The notes under the pieces were generated by a model. That model was given only the letters and a program-made list of their open reading frames with translations, was not told the DNA's origin and searched no databases. From JBGSKY01 sp041740995 (GTDB taxonomy: Bacteria; Planctomycetota; Planctomycetia; Pirellulales; Pirellulaceae): 6,089 nt of DNA. Positions within the stretch are counted from its first letter, which is position 1, and the number at the start of each line of letters is the position of its first letter. Both the position numbers and the translations under genes were made by a program. Of the stretch, positions 1-5,785 are shown piece by piece. Where the stretch lies: positions 1 to 6,089 of the forward strand of contig JBGSKY010000034.1 of assembly GCA_041740995.1 (NCBI GenBank). The letters run 5' to 3'.

Positions 1-342
1 ACTATGGCTGGCGCTTTTGAACATCAAACTCGGCACGGTAACGAAGAGCCTTGGTTACTGCCGAAAAGTTGGATGGCGGCGGAGCAAAAGATTGACGGGC
101 AAACCCCTTTCAATTTTGTCTGTACCGCGGACATCATCGGCGGTAACAGCGGTTCTCCAGTCGTCAATCGTGAGGGAGCGATCGTAGGCGTCATTTTCGA
201 CGGCAATATCGAATCACTGACGGCTGACTATTATTACTCTGACAACCCAGGGCGCGCTGTTGCAGTCCACATTGCTTCAGTTCTAGAAGCGTTGCGCAGC
301 ATTTATAATGCGAAGCAATTGGCCGATTCGCTTGGCAAGTAG
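1..342 (+). CDS. S46 family dipeptidyl-peptidase (DPP7/DPP11 type), C-terminal fragment
   Basis: This is the last 113 residues of a serine exopeptidase that removes dipeptides from peptide N-termini, normally in the periplasm or at the cell surface. The frame is open to the window's left edge, so the ATG at base 4 is only an internal methionine; S46 enzymes are usually about 700 residues. The diagnostic motif is GGNSGSP, whose first serine (codon 148-150) is the nucleophile by family knowledge; the His and Asp partners lie upstream, outside the window. The typical FDGNIES and YYYS segments follow, then a C-terminal helical tail. Eighteen residues after the serine is a glycine (codon 202-204). 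In studied enzymes glycine here marks DPP7-type specificity (hydrophobic P1), while arginine marks DPP11 (acidic P1), so I infer a DPP7-like preference. The next gene on this strand starts about 310 bases downstream, so an operon is uncertain. Confidence 0.9.
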   Translation, partial: TMAGAFEHQTRHGNEEPWLLPKSWMAAEQKIDGQTPFNFVCTADIIGGNSGSPVVNREGAIVGVIFDGNIESLTADYYYSDNPGRAVAVHIASVLEALRSIYNAKQLADSLGK

Positions 343-363
343 ATTTAATTCTTCCAATTGCTT
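313..363 (+). repeat. 10-bp perfect inverted repeat around the peptidase stop codon
   Basis: AAGCAATTGG (313-322) and its exact reverse complement CCAATTGCTT (354-363) flank the TAG stop at 340-342, leaving a 31-base loop. It may fold as a hairpin at the 3' end of the peptidase mRNA. No run of T follows either arm, so it is not a classical intrinsic terminator. A single 10-bp repeat at this spacing can occur by chance in a window this size. Confidence 0.3.
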
Positions 364-652
364 GTTAATAAAAGCTCTTGCCTTTGCAACTTGTCGCTCT
401 AACATTCTTCTCGCACAGGAAGAATGAGTTGGTTTTCGGTTCTGTGGACAGAATCGCTTCTTCCAAAATCCATGATGGATCAGCCCCGCAGCTTGGCGAC
501 TCTTAATCGCAATGCGAGCTTTAATGCAGGGATAGTCACTGCAACAAGCGGTATACAATTCGCAACGTCTGCTCAAATGGACCTGCGACTTCACGATAGC
601 AAGCATTGCTTGCCTTGTGAGTTGTTGACCGCACATGGATGGGAAGCAAATT
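343..652. other. Intergenic region with no convincing gene
   Basis: About 310 bases lie between the peptidase stop and the next likely start. A 79-codon plus-strand frame at 424-666 begins with ATG, but a purine-rich AGGAAG sits only one base before it, its product resembles nothing I know, and it runs 14 bases into the next gene. A minus-strand frame (283-813) crosses both neighbouring genes and looks like a shadow. A -10-like TACAAT sits at 554-559 without a recognisable -35, so I do not call a promoter. The clearest structures are the inverted repeat ending at 363 and the dyad at 599-613. No tRNA or known small-RNA fold was seen. Confidence 0.5.
599..613. repeat. 15-bp dyad upstream of the exported-protein gene
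   Basis: GCAAGCA (599-605), one central T, then TGCTTGC (607-613) form a perfect 7+1+7 palindrome. It ends 39 bases before the ATG at 653 and 21 bases before the alternative ATG at 635, which suits an operator or a small leader hairpin. No flanking promoter is clear, so the role is unknown. Confidence 0.35.
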
Positions 653-1678
653 ATGGAAATTTTTAGTGCGATCGCCTTCGGATTGTTAAGCTCGGTGGTC
701 GGCGTCAACTTTGATGTTCCAGCACTTGCCCCGGCGCAGAACGTTTCCCCGATTAACGTCCAGCGACAATTGCCCGAGAGTCGATTTGTCCAAGTTAGCT
801 TGGACATTTCCACGATTGTGGCGCCTCAATTTCGCGGTCGGGTCAGCGAATCTTTAATTGAAATCCGATCGCAACACGAAGATGTGCAAGTGGCGGATTT
901 CAGTCCTCGGACTGAAATGATCAGCTTGGTTTCCGGCGACGTGCACGTCACATCATCGTACCGAAGCCAACGTGAAGCCGCCGTCAACGCACAAGGTTTC
1001 TATCCCGTCTTCGCAAGTGGTGACGCGCATGCAAGCTTTCATGACGACGCGAATCGAACAGTCGAGATGAACCAGATTGCTCCGTTGCAAATGGTCAGCG
1101 CCGCGGGAACTCTTGATCGGCGCACCGGCGTTTATTTCAAAATCAAGTCTGGACCGCAATCGGTCATCGAAGGCGCCCGAAACTTTCGAATTACCTTGGA
1201 AGTCCCCTCCGATTGGACCGCTGATTTGCTAGAAGTCCGCGTGTCAGCCTTTGGCGAGTCAGGCGAACATACTTATTCAAAGTCTGAACAGACATTGGCC
1301 GCTCAGCGATATTATGTTGCTGTTTATCAGTTCGATCATCCGATGGCCGCTCAGACCGCAATCAATTTTGCTCGCGAGCATATCCGATTGCAAAATGAGG
1401 CCCAACGATATGCTGGCGAAATAGCTCGCTCCAACATGCCCACGCCGGTTCATAAACTGGGTCGCGCTCTCGATCTTTATCAGCCCAGCATCCCATCGAA
1501 CTGGCTGGAGCAATGGGTTTTTGGCAGCCAATATCAGAAGCCAAATGTCGAAATGCCTGTCAATTTAAAAGTCGTGATGCTGGATTTTCAAGATGCTCGC
1601 ACTGCAGTGCTGAATCTATCACATCCGACAGCAAAACTGGCCTATCACGAACGCATCGGCAATCGAGCGTTGAACTAG
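653..1678 (+). CDS. Hypothetical exported protein, unassigned family
   Basis: I do not recognise this 341-residue product. The N-terminus has a short hydrophobic stretch (about residues 4-17, IFSAIAFGLLSSVV) followed by a Pro/Ala segment, which suggests a weak signal peptide; there is no lipobox. The body reads as beta-rich: a VSLDIS strand, an RVSESLIEIRS segment, and alternating polar/hydrophobic stretches to about residue 225. A helical, charged segment (about 232-260) follows, then HKLGRALDLYQPSIP-like and WLEQW elements, and a final VNLKVVMLDF strand. No catalytic motif or cysteine pattern is visible. The start at 653 is chosen because GGGAAG (641-646) lies six bases upstream. An in-frame ATG at 635 would add MDGKQI and has no ribosome-binding sequence, though its lysine would suit a signal peptide. 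The 3' end shares the CTAG at 1675-1678 with the opposing lipoprotein gene. The sequence style suggests a family limited to planctomycetes, which is an impression only. Confidence 0.8.
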   Translation: MEIFSAIAFGLLSSVVGVNFDVPALAPAQNVSPINVQRQLPESRFVQVSLDISTIVAPQFRGRVSESLIEIRSQHEDVQVADFSPRTEMISLVSGDVHVTSSYRSQREAAVNAQGFYPVFASGDAHASFHDDANRTVEMNQIAPLQMVSAAGTLDRRTGVYFKIKSGPQSVIEGARNFRITLEVPSDWTADLLEVRVSAFGESGEHTYSKSEQTLAAQRYYVAVYQFDHPMAAQTAINFAREHIRLQNEAQRYAGEIARSNMPTPVHKLGRALDLYQPSIPSNWLEQWVFGSQYQKPNVEMPVNLKVVMLDFQDARTAVLNLSHPTAKLAYHERIGNRALN

Positions 1679-1750
1679 AAATTTCCAACATCGATAGTGC
1701 TGGTCGCTTGAACACCCTGAGAATCAAGCGCGCTTCTCAGCAACGCTCGA
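1663..1750. repeat. Nested and interlocked inverted repeats at the convergent gene junction
   Basis: Three perfect inverted repeats lie within 88 bases. The outer pair is TCGAGCGTTG (1663-1672) with CAACGCTCGA (1741-1750) and encloses both stop codons. Inside it, CGCTTGA (1705-1711) pairs with TCAAGCG (1724-1730), and CTGAGAA (1717-1723) pairs with TTCTCAG (1734-1740). The two inner pairs interlock, so they are either alternative hairpins or an H-type pseudoknot. The DNA also encodes the last codons of both genes. A bidirectional 3'-end or termination structure is a reasonable guess, but no T-run follows on either strand. Confidence 0.45.
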
Positions 1751-4458
1751 ATGGCAACTTGGCCGGGAATTTCATGTTGCAAATCGACAAAATAGCTGAT
1801 CGTCTCATTTGGAGCGATGAATTGTATCGTTTCAAAAGTCAATGAACTGCCATCCGAAGCGTAGTTATAGTTGACCCGCTGGCCATCAGGCGTGGTAACC
1901 CCTCGCAGGAGAATACCGGGCTGCAATTGCAATACGACGCTTGCATTTTGATCCGCTGTACTGCGATCATTTCGGATTCTTAAGGAATATCTTGCAACGT
2001 TACCAGTTCGCACTTGCGAACGTACTGGCTCTAGCGTCAAAATCCATCCTCGACCAGTCGCCCCGTTGTTTGCCGACCCAGGCAGCACCTCTCGGTTTGG
2101 ATTAGGCCTTGCGTCTCGATTAGGAACAACATTTCGATCTGGCAAGACATCTGAGTTTGGTAAAATATCTCGACTGGGAAGGACTTCTGACGGGCTGTTA
2201 TTGGGCTGAGCTCCGCGGGTCGGACGCAAGTTCAATACGGCGTCCGCGCGAACTGCCGCACTTGTTGCCGCAGTGGCTGTTATTCGTGGCGCGGGCTCGC
2301 TGCCATCAAATTGGAAATCCGCGCGAACTTGGTTTGTGCCGCCGACTTCCAAAAAGGGAAGTGTCCAAACAAGCTGTCGTTGAGCTTCTAAATCGACCAC
2401 TCCGGCAGAACCCTGCAATGGGCTCAAAGAATTGGAATAGGTGATTGCGACCTGAATGTTCTCTAGCCGTACTTGTCCAGAATTTCGAATGATCGCAGCC
2501 GTGCGAAGCGGTTGATCGGTCGAAACGGATTCATCTCCGGTCGCCGATTGCAATTGGATTGACAGAGCTGGAGAACGCACAGCGGCTTGAACAACCTCGA
2601 CTGCTGTCGATTGTCTTGCGAGTTCAACCGCTCCACTACTGGCAATTGCGGTGGCGCGTAGATTTCCAGTTCGTCGCGCCGTGAAACTAGGATTGAGCGA
2701 ACGAAATTCACCAGGGCTTAAGTAGGTGATTGTCCTACTAACGCGATTCGAGTTGTCGGCCGAATGCTGCAATCCCTCATCAGATTCTATTGTAATCGTG
2801 ACTGAACCAATCGAAGTGCGACCATCATTGCGGACCGTCAGTTGCATCGGAACTTCCTGTCCAACTTCGACTTGTTCATAGCCGCTGGCCGGTTGAAATC
2901 GTAGAGTCAACTTTGGTGAAGTAACAAGTGTTGAAGCCATTTGGCGAACAGCGGAACCGCCGGAGCTGGTGGCATCAAATTGCACTCGATAGTCGCTGTC
3001 GGCGGTGGCGTTCAGCTGGAGCGTGACCGCGAATTGTTGACGTGCTGGCAACTGACCAAGATCCCAGGCGAGCGCGCTTGGCGATTGCTGACTTGGTTGC
3101 GGGCTGGCTGAAACAAGCTGCATTCCGGCCGGAATCGAAGCCGTCACACGTACATTTTCGCCTGGCAAATCGCCGACATTTGCCAGTGAGGCTGTGTACG
3201 TTAACGTCTCGCCAACGCCGCCAGCCGGAGGTCCATTTGCTTGTAAGAACAGCTCGGAACTGCTCCAAGAAACGATGGCCTGCCCACGACCGAGCGGCAG
3301 TTCAGGGATGTTTTCGGAATTTTGAGCGGGACGAACAATCTCAATTCCAACCAAAGCGGTGCCTGTTCGACCCGAAACATTATTCAGAGTCACGACTGCT
3401 TTGCCGTCCGCATCAACTCGCGATTCAATCACGTCCAGATTGTTTGGAGCGAAAAGCCCAATCTCAGGATTTAGACTGCGATAACGAACGATCCAATTTT
3501 CAGCCGGCGCGAAGCCTTCCGCTCTCGTTACCCTAGTAATCAGAGTTGCTGGCGCAGTACCGATTTGCGAGATAGGAGCCGGAAATTGCCACCGTGCATC
3601 GACCCAATATATCGTCGCTGTCTGGCGTCTCTTATCCCACACTTCCGCGTCGGGCGCAAGCGCGGTTAAACGCGTGATTCCCTCGCTTGGGCTGGTCAGC
3701 GAAATCCATGTCTGACCTTTTTTCACTGGCAGGTCGTCAGTAATTTTTGCTGAGCCACGCGTGATCACTCGATCGTTACTGGCTGTTACGCCGCGAGCAA
3801 AATCAACGCCTAGCTTCTTAACGGCCGATTCGGTTTTGTAAAAGAGACCATTGTTTGAAGTTGCCCCATCGTCTCCAACTTCGACGATCTGTCCGACACT
3901 ATCAGGAGAAATCATCCACTCAATTGTTTCGCCGGAGACCAAAAATCCGTCTTCGCCGCAAATGCCGCTCAGCAAAACAACGTCGCCATTGACCGGAGCG
4001 ACAATACGTGTCGGCGTCAGCAGCAATTCTCCGCAGCGACCACGGTCTGGAGTTGCGCGGTGATGATTGAGCAAGTGTCCAGCCGGCTTAACGCTGGGTG
4101 CAATCGATGGACCTTGCAAGCAGGCTGGCGGCGGCGGCGGTTCGCGAAAACTGGGGACCGGAATGATGCCAGGCGCTTCATTGGTCGGATGCAATCGTGG
4201 CAACGTCAACGTCGTGGCGTTTGGTCTGGGCAGAAATATCCGATTGCCGCTAGGATCAATCGCGGGCAGTCGCAAGGTACTGCAACCTGGCAACGACGAG
4301 ATTAAGATCAGCAATACGAGCGCAAGATTCCGCGCGGCGCGGCTAGGTGAGCAAGGGCATGGACTGGAAGCGCGTGCACGACCGCTACATTCAAGCAGCT
4401 TTGTTTTCGCTGGTTGAATCAAGCAGGCATTCGTATTGACGTCGTGTCGCCGAGCCAT
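1675..4458 (-). CDS. Large multidomain lipoprotein with Ig-like and DUF11/CARDB-like domains
   Basis: A 927-residue envelope protein, probably lipid-anchored and exposed to the periplasm or surface. Numbered from the ATG at 4458: an unusually long basic N-region (1-43), a hydrophobic core (44-58) and the lipobox SLPGC with the lipid-carrying Cys59. A proline-rich segment (63-113) includes five consecutive prolines. Two Ig-like regions follow (about 143-283 and 291-401), then four beta-sandwich repeats of DUF11/CARDB type (about 402-513, 515-623, 630-743 and 804-923), each with a GExLxYxxxLxNxG-like strand pair. LAWDLGQL and LVWTLPFLEVGG are typical DUF11 elements. A short period-6 linker (758-793) separates the third and fourth repeats. 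Such proteins serve as adhesins, wall-linking or matrix proteins in various bacteria; no enzymatic motif is seen and the partner is unknown. The ATG is preferred over the upstream TTG at 4479 because GGAGGAG lies directly after that TTG. The small lipoprotein gene is divergent. Confidence 0.85.
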   Translation of the reverse strand: MARRHDVNTNACLIQPAKTKLLECSGRARASSPCPCSPSRAARNLALVLLILISSLPGCSTLRLPAIDPSGNRIFLPRPNATTLTLPRLHPTNEAPGIIPVPSFREPPPPPACLQGPSIAPSVKPAGHLLNHHRATPDRGRCGELLLTPTRIVAPVNGDVVLLSGICGEDGFLVSGETIEWMISPDSVGQIVEVGDDGATSNNGLFYKTESAVKKLGVDFARGVTASNDRVITRGSAKITDDLPVKKGQTWISLTSPSEGITRLTALAPDAEVWDKRRQTATIYWVDARWQFPAPISQIGTAPATLITRVTRAEGFAPAENWIVRYRSLNPEIGLFAPNNLDVIESRVDADGKAVVTLNNVSGRTGTALVGIEIVRPAQNSENIPELPLGRGQAIVSWSSSELFLQANGPPAGGVGETLTYTASLANVGDLPGENVRVTASIPAGMQLVSASPQPSQQSPSALAWDLGQLPARQQFAVTLQLNATADSDYRVQFDATSSGGSAVRQMASTLVTSPKLTLRFQPASGYEQVEVGQEVPMQLTVRNDGRTSIGSVTITIESDEGLQHSADNSNRVSRTITYLSPGEFRSLNPSFTARRTGNLRATAIASSGAVELARQSTAVEVVQAAVRSPALSIQLQSATGDESVSTDQPLRTAAIIRNSGQVRLENIQVAITYSNSLSPLQGSAGVVDLEAQRQLVWTLPFLEVGGTNQVRADFQFDGSEPAPRITATAATSAAVRADAVLNLRPTRGAQPNNSPSEVLPSRDILPNSDVLPDRNVVPNRDARPNPNREVLPGSANNGATGRGWILTLEPVRSQVRTGNVARYSLRIRNDRSTADQNASVVLQLQPGILLRGVTTPDGQRVNYNYASDGSSLTFETIQFIAPNETISYFVDLQHEIPGQVAIRALLRSALDSQGVQATSTIDVGNF
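2080..2187 (-). repeat. In-frame 18-bp repeat tract encoding a hexapeptide linker
   Basis: On the minus strand the coding sequence runs EVLPSR, DILPNS, DVLPDR, NVVPNR, DARPNPNR, EVLP. The consensus is acidic or Asn, then V/I, L/V, P, S/N/D, R. The units are degenerate at DNA level, so this is an older repeat rather than a fresh slippage tract. It probably forms an extended, Pro- and Asn-rich spacer between the third and fourth DUF11-like domains. Two residues extra in the fifth unit break the strict period. Confidence 0.7.
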
Positions 4459-4470
4459 TGCGGTTGTTGG

Positions 4471-4477
4471 CTCCTCC
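4471..4477 (-). promoter_or_regulatory. Shine-Dalgarno sequence deciding the lipoprotein start
   Basis: The minus strand reads GGAGGAG here, 12 bases before the ATG at 4458. It overlaps the start of the longer frame (TTG at 4479), where it could not serve as that codon's ribosome-binding site. The spacing is somewhat long, but it is the strongest such sequence I noticed in the window. Confidence 0.55.
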
Positions 4478-4533
4478 AACTTCCAAGCATTTCGAGTCCA
4501 TCATTGAGAAACGAAAAGTACTTACACTCTCCG

Positions 4534-4543
4534 GTTTCGAAAC
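4534..4543. repeat. 10-bp palindrome upstream of the large lipoprotein gene
   Basis: GTTTCGAAAC is its own reverse complement and lies about 75 bases upstream of the ATG at 4458, inside the divergent region. Its position would suit a regulator binding site, but no second copy or clear promoter accompanies it. Confidence 0.2.
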
Positions 4544-4642
4544 GTAGCTGACCGTTAGCGTTGCGGTGGCGTTTTTCAGCAATTCGAAAAAATATCGATC
4601 TTACCCACTTCCAGTTGAAGCGATCGCAACGAATGTTCAACG

Positions 4643-4672
4643 ATGACACTGGAGAAGCGACTGGCTTATAGA
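4643..4672 (+). promoter_or_regulatory. Possible sigma-70-like promoter for the small lipoprotein
   Basis: ATGACA (4643-4648, five of six to the -35 consensus), an 18-base spacer and TATAGA (4667-4672, four of six to the -10 consensus). Transcription would start near 4680, giving a leader of about 70 bases to the ATG at 4753. Planctomycete promoters are poorly described, so this is only a candidate. Confidence 0.2.
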
Positions 4673-4752
4673 TTCTATTCACTTGTAGGAATAAAGAATT
4701 GCCGACAAATAGGTTGTAGTCACATTCCGCTGCTTTGAAGCGCCCGTTTATA

Positions 4753-5181
4753 ATGTCGATTAACATTCAAAAAGCGAAATTTGCAAGGAAAACAGCGACC
4801 GCGAATTCGACGTTTTTTCGCGTCGTCATTGCTGCGTTGTTTTCGATCAGCTTATTGAGTGGTTGTCGGGTTTGCCTTCCAAACCGTACATGCAGTAACC
4901 TTTGGATCCGCACAATCGAGGATCGCACCGATACTCATCTCCAACGCAATGGTCTGATTTGCAATTCAACTCACGTACGGCGAGAAATGTCCGATTGGGA
5001 GATCGGCTTTCGAAGAGGCTATCGCGACGCAGCATTTCGAATTACGCCGCTGCCGGTCGGCGACTATTCGGCCGTCTGGTCAGAACAACGTGATACACTG
5101 AAGTTCGAGAACGGTGCGCAAGTCCAAGCCGGTTACGTTGCTGGCTCGAATGCAGCAATGCTCGATGGTCCTATCCGATAA
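4753..5181 (+). CDS. Small hypothetical lipoprotein with duplicated G[FY]xxG motif
   Basis: A 142-residue exported lipoprotein of unknown role. Numbered from the ATG at 4753: a basic N-region with several Lys/Arg residues, a hydrophobic core (about 22-34) and the lipobox LLSGC, placing the lipidated cysteine at 38. Further cysteines at 41, 47 and 70 could form disulfides. The mature part holds DWEIGFRRGYRDAA (81-94) and, near the C-terminus, AGYVAGSNAA (126-135), two related G-aromatic-x-x-G motifs joined by a segment with PLPVGDYSAVW. From general familiarity, this W-x-x-GF-x-x-GY pattern with a P-x-x-x-Y/W middle recurs in short planctomycete lipoproteins. A TTG at 4735 would add six residues; neither start has a good ribosome-binding site, and the ATG is the simpler choice. 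It diverges from the large lipoprotein gene, and its last 11 bases overlap the 3' end of lutC on the other strand. Confidence 0.75.
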   Translation: MSINIQKAKFARKTATANSTFFRVVIAALFSISLLSGCRVCLPNRTCSNLWIRTIEDRTDTHLQRNGLICNSTHVRREMSDWEIGFRRGYRDAAFRITPLPVGDYSAVWSEQRDTLKFENGAQVQAGYVAGSNAAMLDGPIR

Positions 5182-5785
5182 CATACAACTGCATACTTCG
5201 GCAACCGTGTGCTCCGATGACTAACGATTGCTCGATGTCTGCCGTCTTGCTCGGACCGGAGATGAAGCACCCAAATCCAGGTCTTGGAATTTCGATCAAC
5301 TCGTAAGCAGCGTGCAGATGCGGCACGATATTCTGACGTTCAACAATTAGTATCAAGTGTTGAGCAATGAAGAAGACGACGCGGTGCTTGACTTCCTGAT
5401 CGGTTACCCAAACTGCACCGTTCTCCGCGACGGCGATTTTGGATTGATAGACTGTAAAATCGACGTTGTCCAAATCGTGCGGGTTATCGATTCTGTTCAA
5501 ATCGATATTGCCTGGAACACTCGGAACGTTGGACCAAACATGTGTTGCGGCTTGGAATTCCGGATAACTGGTCAAATCTTCGCGAACGGCTTCAAGGCTT
5601 GCAACCGATTTACATTCGCCACCGACGGAACGAATGACGCTGGCCAACTGTTCCACAGGATTCTCAAACCCGATCCAGTTGCCATGCGTCACTTCGGGCA
5701 ACGCGATATTAGGGACTTCCACTTCTCTCAAACGACGCAAAATAGCTTCACGTGATCGCGTGCTGGCCGGTAATTCTTTAGCCAT
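5171..5785 (-). CDS. lutC: Lactate utilization protein C (LUD domain)
   Basis: A 204-residue cytoplasmic LUD-domain protein, the third component of the LutABC (YkgEFG) system that oxidises L-lactate to pyruvate. The N-terminal helix (about 7-20, with SREAILRRLR) is typical, and a middle Rossmann-like part carries IAVAENGAVWVTD (117-129), matching the family's AETGT-like motif. The hallmark C-terminus is ISGPSKTADIEQSLVIGAHG (175-194), ending in the usual strand. It is somewhat shorter than the Bacillus and E. coli proteins (about 230-240 residues), mainly before the LUD core. The ATG at 5785 is chosen because AAGG (5794-5797) stands eight bases upstream and the family N-terminus fits; the frame extends further upstream only as a shadow inside lutB. 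It overlaps lutB by eight bases (ATGGCTAA), implying translational coupling. Its stop lies inside the 3' end of the convergent lipoprotein gene. Confidence 0.93.
   Translation of the reverse strand: MAKELPASTRSREAILRRLREVEVPNIALPEVTHGNWIGFENPVEQLASVIRSVGGECKSVASLEAVREDLTSYPEFQAATHVWSNVPSVPGNIDLNRIDNPHDLDNVDFTVYQSKIAVAENGAVWVTDQEVKHRVVFFIAQHLILIVERQNIVPHLHAAYELIEIPRPGFGCFISGPSKTADIEQSLVIGAHGCRSMQLYVIG

Larger units (their letters stand above)
4459..4752. other. Divergent intergenic region between two lipoprotein genes
   Basis: This 294-base region must hold the promoters of both flanking lipoprotein genes. It contains the Shine-Dalgarno sequence of the large lipoprotein (4471-4477), a perfect palindrome (4534-4543), an AT-rich weak hairpin (TTTTTC at 4572-4577 with GAAAAA at 4586-4591) and a possible plus-strand promoter (4643-4672). 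Minus-strand frames pass through it into the large lipoprotein gene in other phases (for example 4419-4766). They resemble no protein family and I treat them as spurious. For the minus-strand gene, TATAAG (4665-4670) is a -10-like hexamer, but no good -35 stands at the right distance. Confidence 0.5.

Noticed and set aside
424..666. An 80-codon plus-strand reading frame in the gap after the peptidase.
   Set aside because: Its product has no recognisable family, the purine-rich sequence is too close to the ATG, and it overlaps the next gene's start out of frame. It is not excluded, but is unsupported.
668..675. GCGATCGC octamers (also at 4620-4627), resembling the cyanobacterial HIP1 repeat.
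   Set aside because: Only two copies were noticed in 6 kb, and the protein content does not suggest a cyanobacterium.
283..813. A minus-strand frame of 176 codons with a coiled-coil-like C-terminus.
   Set aside because: It is antisense to the well-supported peptidase 3' end and to the exported-protein start. The apparent coiled coil arises from antisense reading of the peptidase's C-terminal helix.
3042..3536. A 164-codon plus-strand frame inside the large lipoprotein gene.
   Set aside because: It is wholly antisense to DUF11-like domains, has an Arg/Gln-rich composition typical of shadow frames, and matches no family.
4749..4754. A perfect TATAAT hexamer at the start of the small lipoprotein gene.
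   Set aside because: It overlaps the ATG at 4753, and no -35 fits upstream (best is TTCCGC). Transcription from it would begin after the likely start codon, so it is probably coincidental.
4419..4766. A 115-codon minus-strand frame across the divergent promoter region.
   Set aside because: It overlaps the N-terminal part of the large lipoprotein out of frame and occupies the only space for both promoters; no domain is recognisable.
5159..5237. A 9-bp direct repeat TGCTCGATG (5159-5167 and 5229-5237) near the lutC 3' end.
   Set aside because: It is short, lies in coding sequence and has no accompanying structure; such repeats are expected by chance.
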